Position numbers and translations under genes: made by a program. Positions 6,582 through 6,676 of a DNA stretch of 6,676 nucleotides are shown here, in pieces. The DNA comes from Rhodospirillaceae bacterium (GTDB lineage Bacteria > Pseudomonadota > Alphaproteobacteria > UBA8366), in the NCBI GenBank assembly GCA_002722095.1, contig PBKG01000010.1:61696-68371 (forward strand), written 5' to 3'. Below the pieces are notes generated by a model. That model saw nothing but the letters and a program-made list of their open reading frames with translations, did not search any database and was not told the origin of the DNA. Numbering within the stretch: the stretch's first letter is position 1; each line of letters opens with the position of its first letter.

Positions 6582-6587
6582 CCATCA

Positions 6588-6676
6588 ATGGCAAAGTCGA
6601 TTTTGATCGTTGAAGATAACGAATTGAATATTAAGCTTTTTCACGATCTTCTCGAAGCTCAGGGGTATGAAATTTA
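6588..6676 (+). CDS. divK: Response regulator DivK, N-terminal fragment cut by window edge
   Basis: Twenty-nine codons are visible: [18 protein letters not shown], then [11 protein letters not shown]. This is the first beta strand and helix of a receiver domain, with the acidic pocket residues Glu9 and Asp10; the phospho-acceptor aspartate, expected near residue 53, lies past the edge. The wording VEDNELN-x-KLF-x-DLLEA-x-GYE is characteristic of DivK, the single-domain regulator that in Caulobacter is phosphorylated by DivJ and PleC and acts through DivL/CckA on CtrA to set the cell cycle. The start is supported by AAGGAG at the right spacing. A receiver domain at the front of a longer protein cannot be excluded from the fragment alone. 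dinB-divK-pleD is, as I recall, a common alphaproteobacterial neighbourhood; here a ROK kinase lies between dinB and divK. Confidence 0.88.
   Translation, partial: MAKSILIVEDNELNIKLFHDLLEAQGYEI

Larger units (their letters stand above)
6391..6587. promoter_or_regulatory. Divergent ROK-kinase/divK regulatory region
   Basis: This 197-bp gap must hold the promoters for the ROK-dinB operon (minus) and divK (plus). Its centre, about 6427-6470, is visibly more AT-rich than its surroundings. A candidate divK promoter is TGGACG (6473-6478), 17 bases, TTTTAC (6496-6501), a fair match to the alphaproteobacterial TTGACG-type -35 but a poor -10. For the kinase, TTGTCT (complement of 6449-6454) has only a weak GTAACA-like -10 eighteen bases downstream. 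I see no TTAA-N7-TTAA CtrA site. Several inverted repeats are listed separately. Confidence 0.4.

Noticed and set aside
6211..6606. Open frame of 131 codons on the plus strand spanning the ROK start, the intergenic region and the divK start
   Set aside because: It overlaps the ROK gene antisense and the start of divK in another frame, has no Shine-Dalgarno, and the translation has no recognisable feature.

Overview
This window looks like ordinary alphaproteobacterial chromosome with middling GC. The evidence is the mix of genes: an EipB-family (DUF1849) envelope protein, a DNA polymerase IV with the N-terminal four-cysteine extension common in this class, the start of a DivK-type response regulator nearly identical in its first 29 residues to what I remember of Caulobacter DivK, and an AspRS with the 'RDHG' anticodon-domain signature. 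I see no mobile element, CRISPR array, tRNA, rRNA or prophage gene.

Layout, left to right. Positions 1-79 (minus) hold the first 26 codons of a secreted or lipid-anchored protein cut by the window edge. Only 3 bases separate it from the stop of rnd (RNase D, minus, 83-1246), so the two probably form one operon. A divergent intergenic region of about 170 bp separates rnd from aspS (aspartyl-tRNA synthetase, plus, best start 1420). A 131-bp gap follows, then eipB (plus, 3336-4190), an exported envelope-integrity protein. eipB converges on dinB with 3 bases between the stops. dinB (DNA polymerase IV, minus, 4194-5468) overlaps the end of an upstream ROK-family sugar kinase gene (minus, 5458-6390) by 11 bases, so those two are surely co-transcribed. 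A 197-bp divergent region with several inverted repeats then leads to divK (plus, from 6588, cut by the right edge).

The genes do not form one pathway. They cover RNA processing (rnd), charging of tRNA (aspS), cell-envelope integrity (eipB), translesion synthesis (dinB), hexose phosphorylation (ROK kinase) and cell-cycle phosphorelay (divK). I found no previously undescribed system. The points most worth checking are: a Mak-like ROK kinase lacking the cysteines of the family zinc site; its 11-base overlap with an error-prone polymerase gene; clustered inverted repeats upstream of divK; a perfect 10-bp hairpin early in rnd and a perfect 9-bp hairpin inside dinB; and an AspRS with a mixed discriminating/non-discriminating signature.
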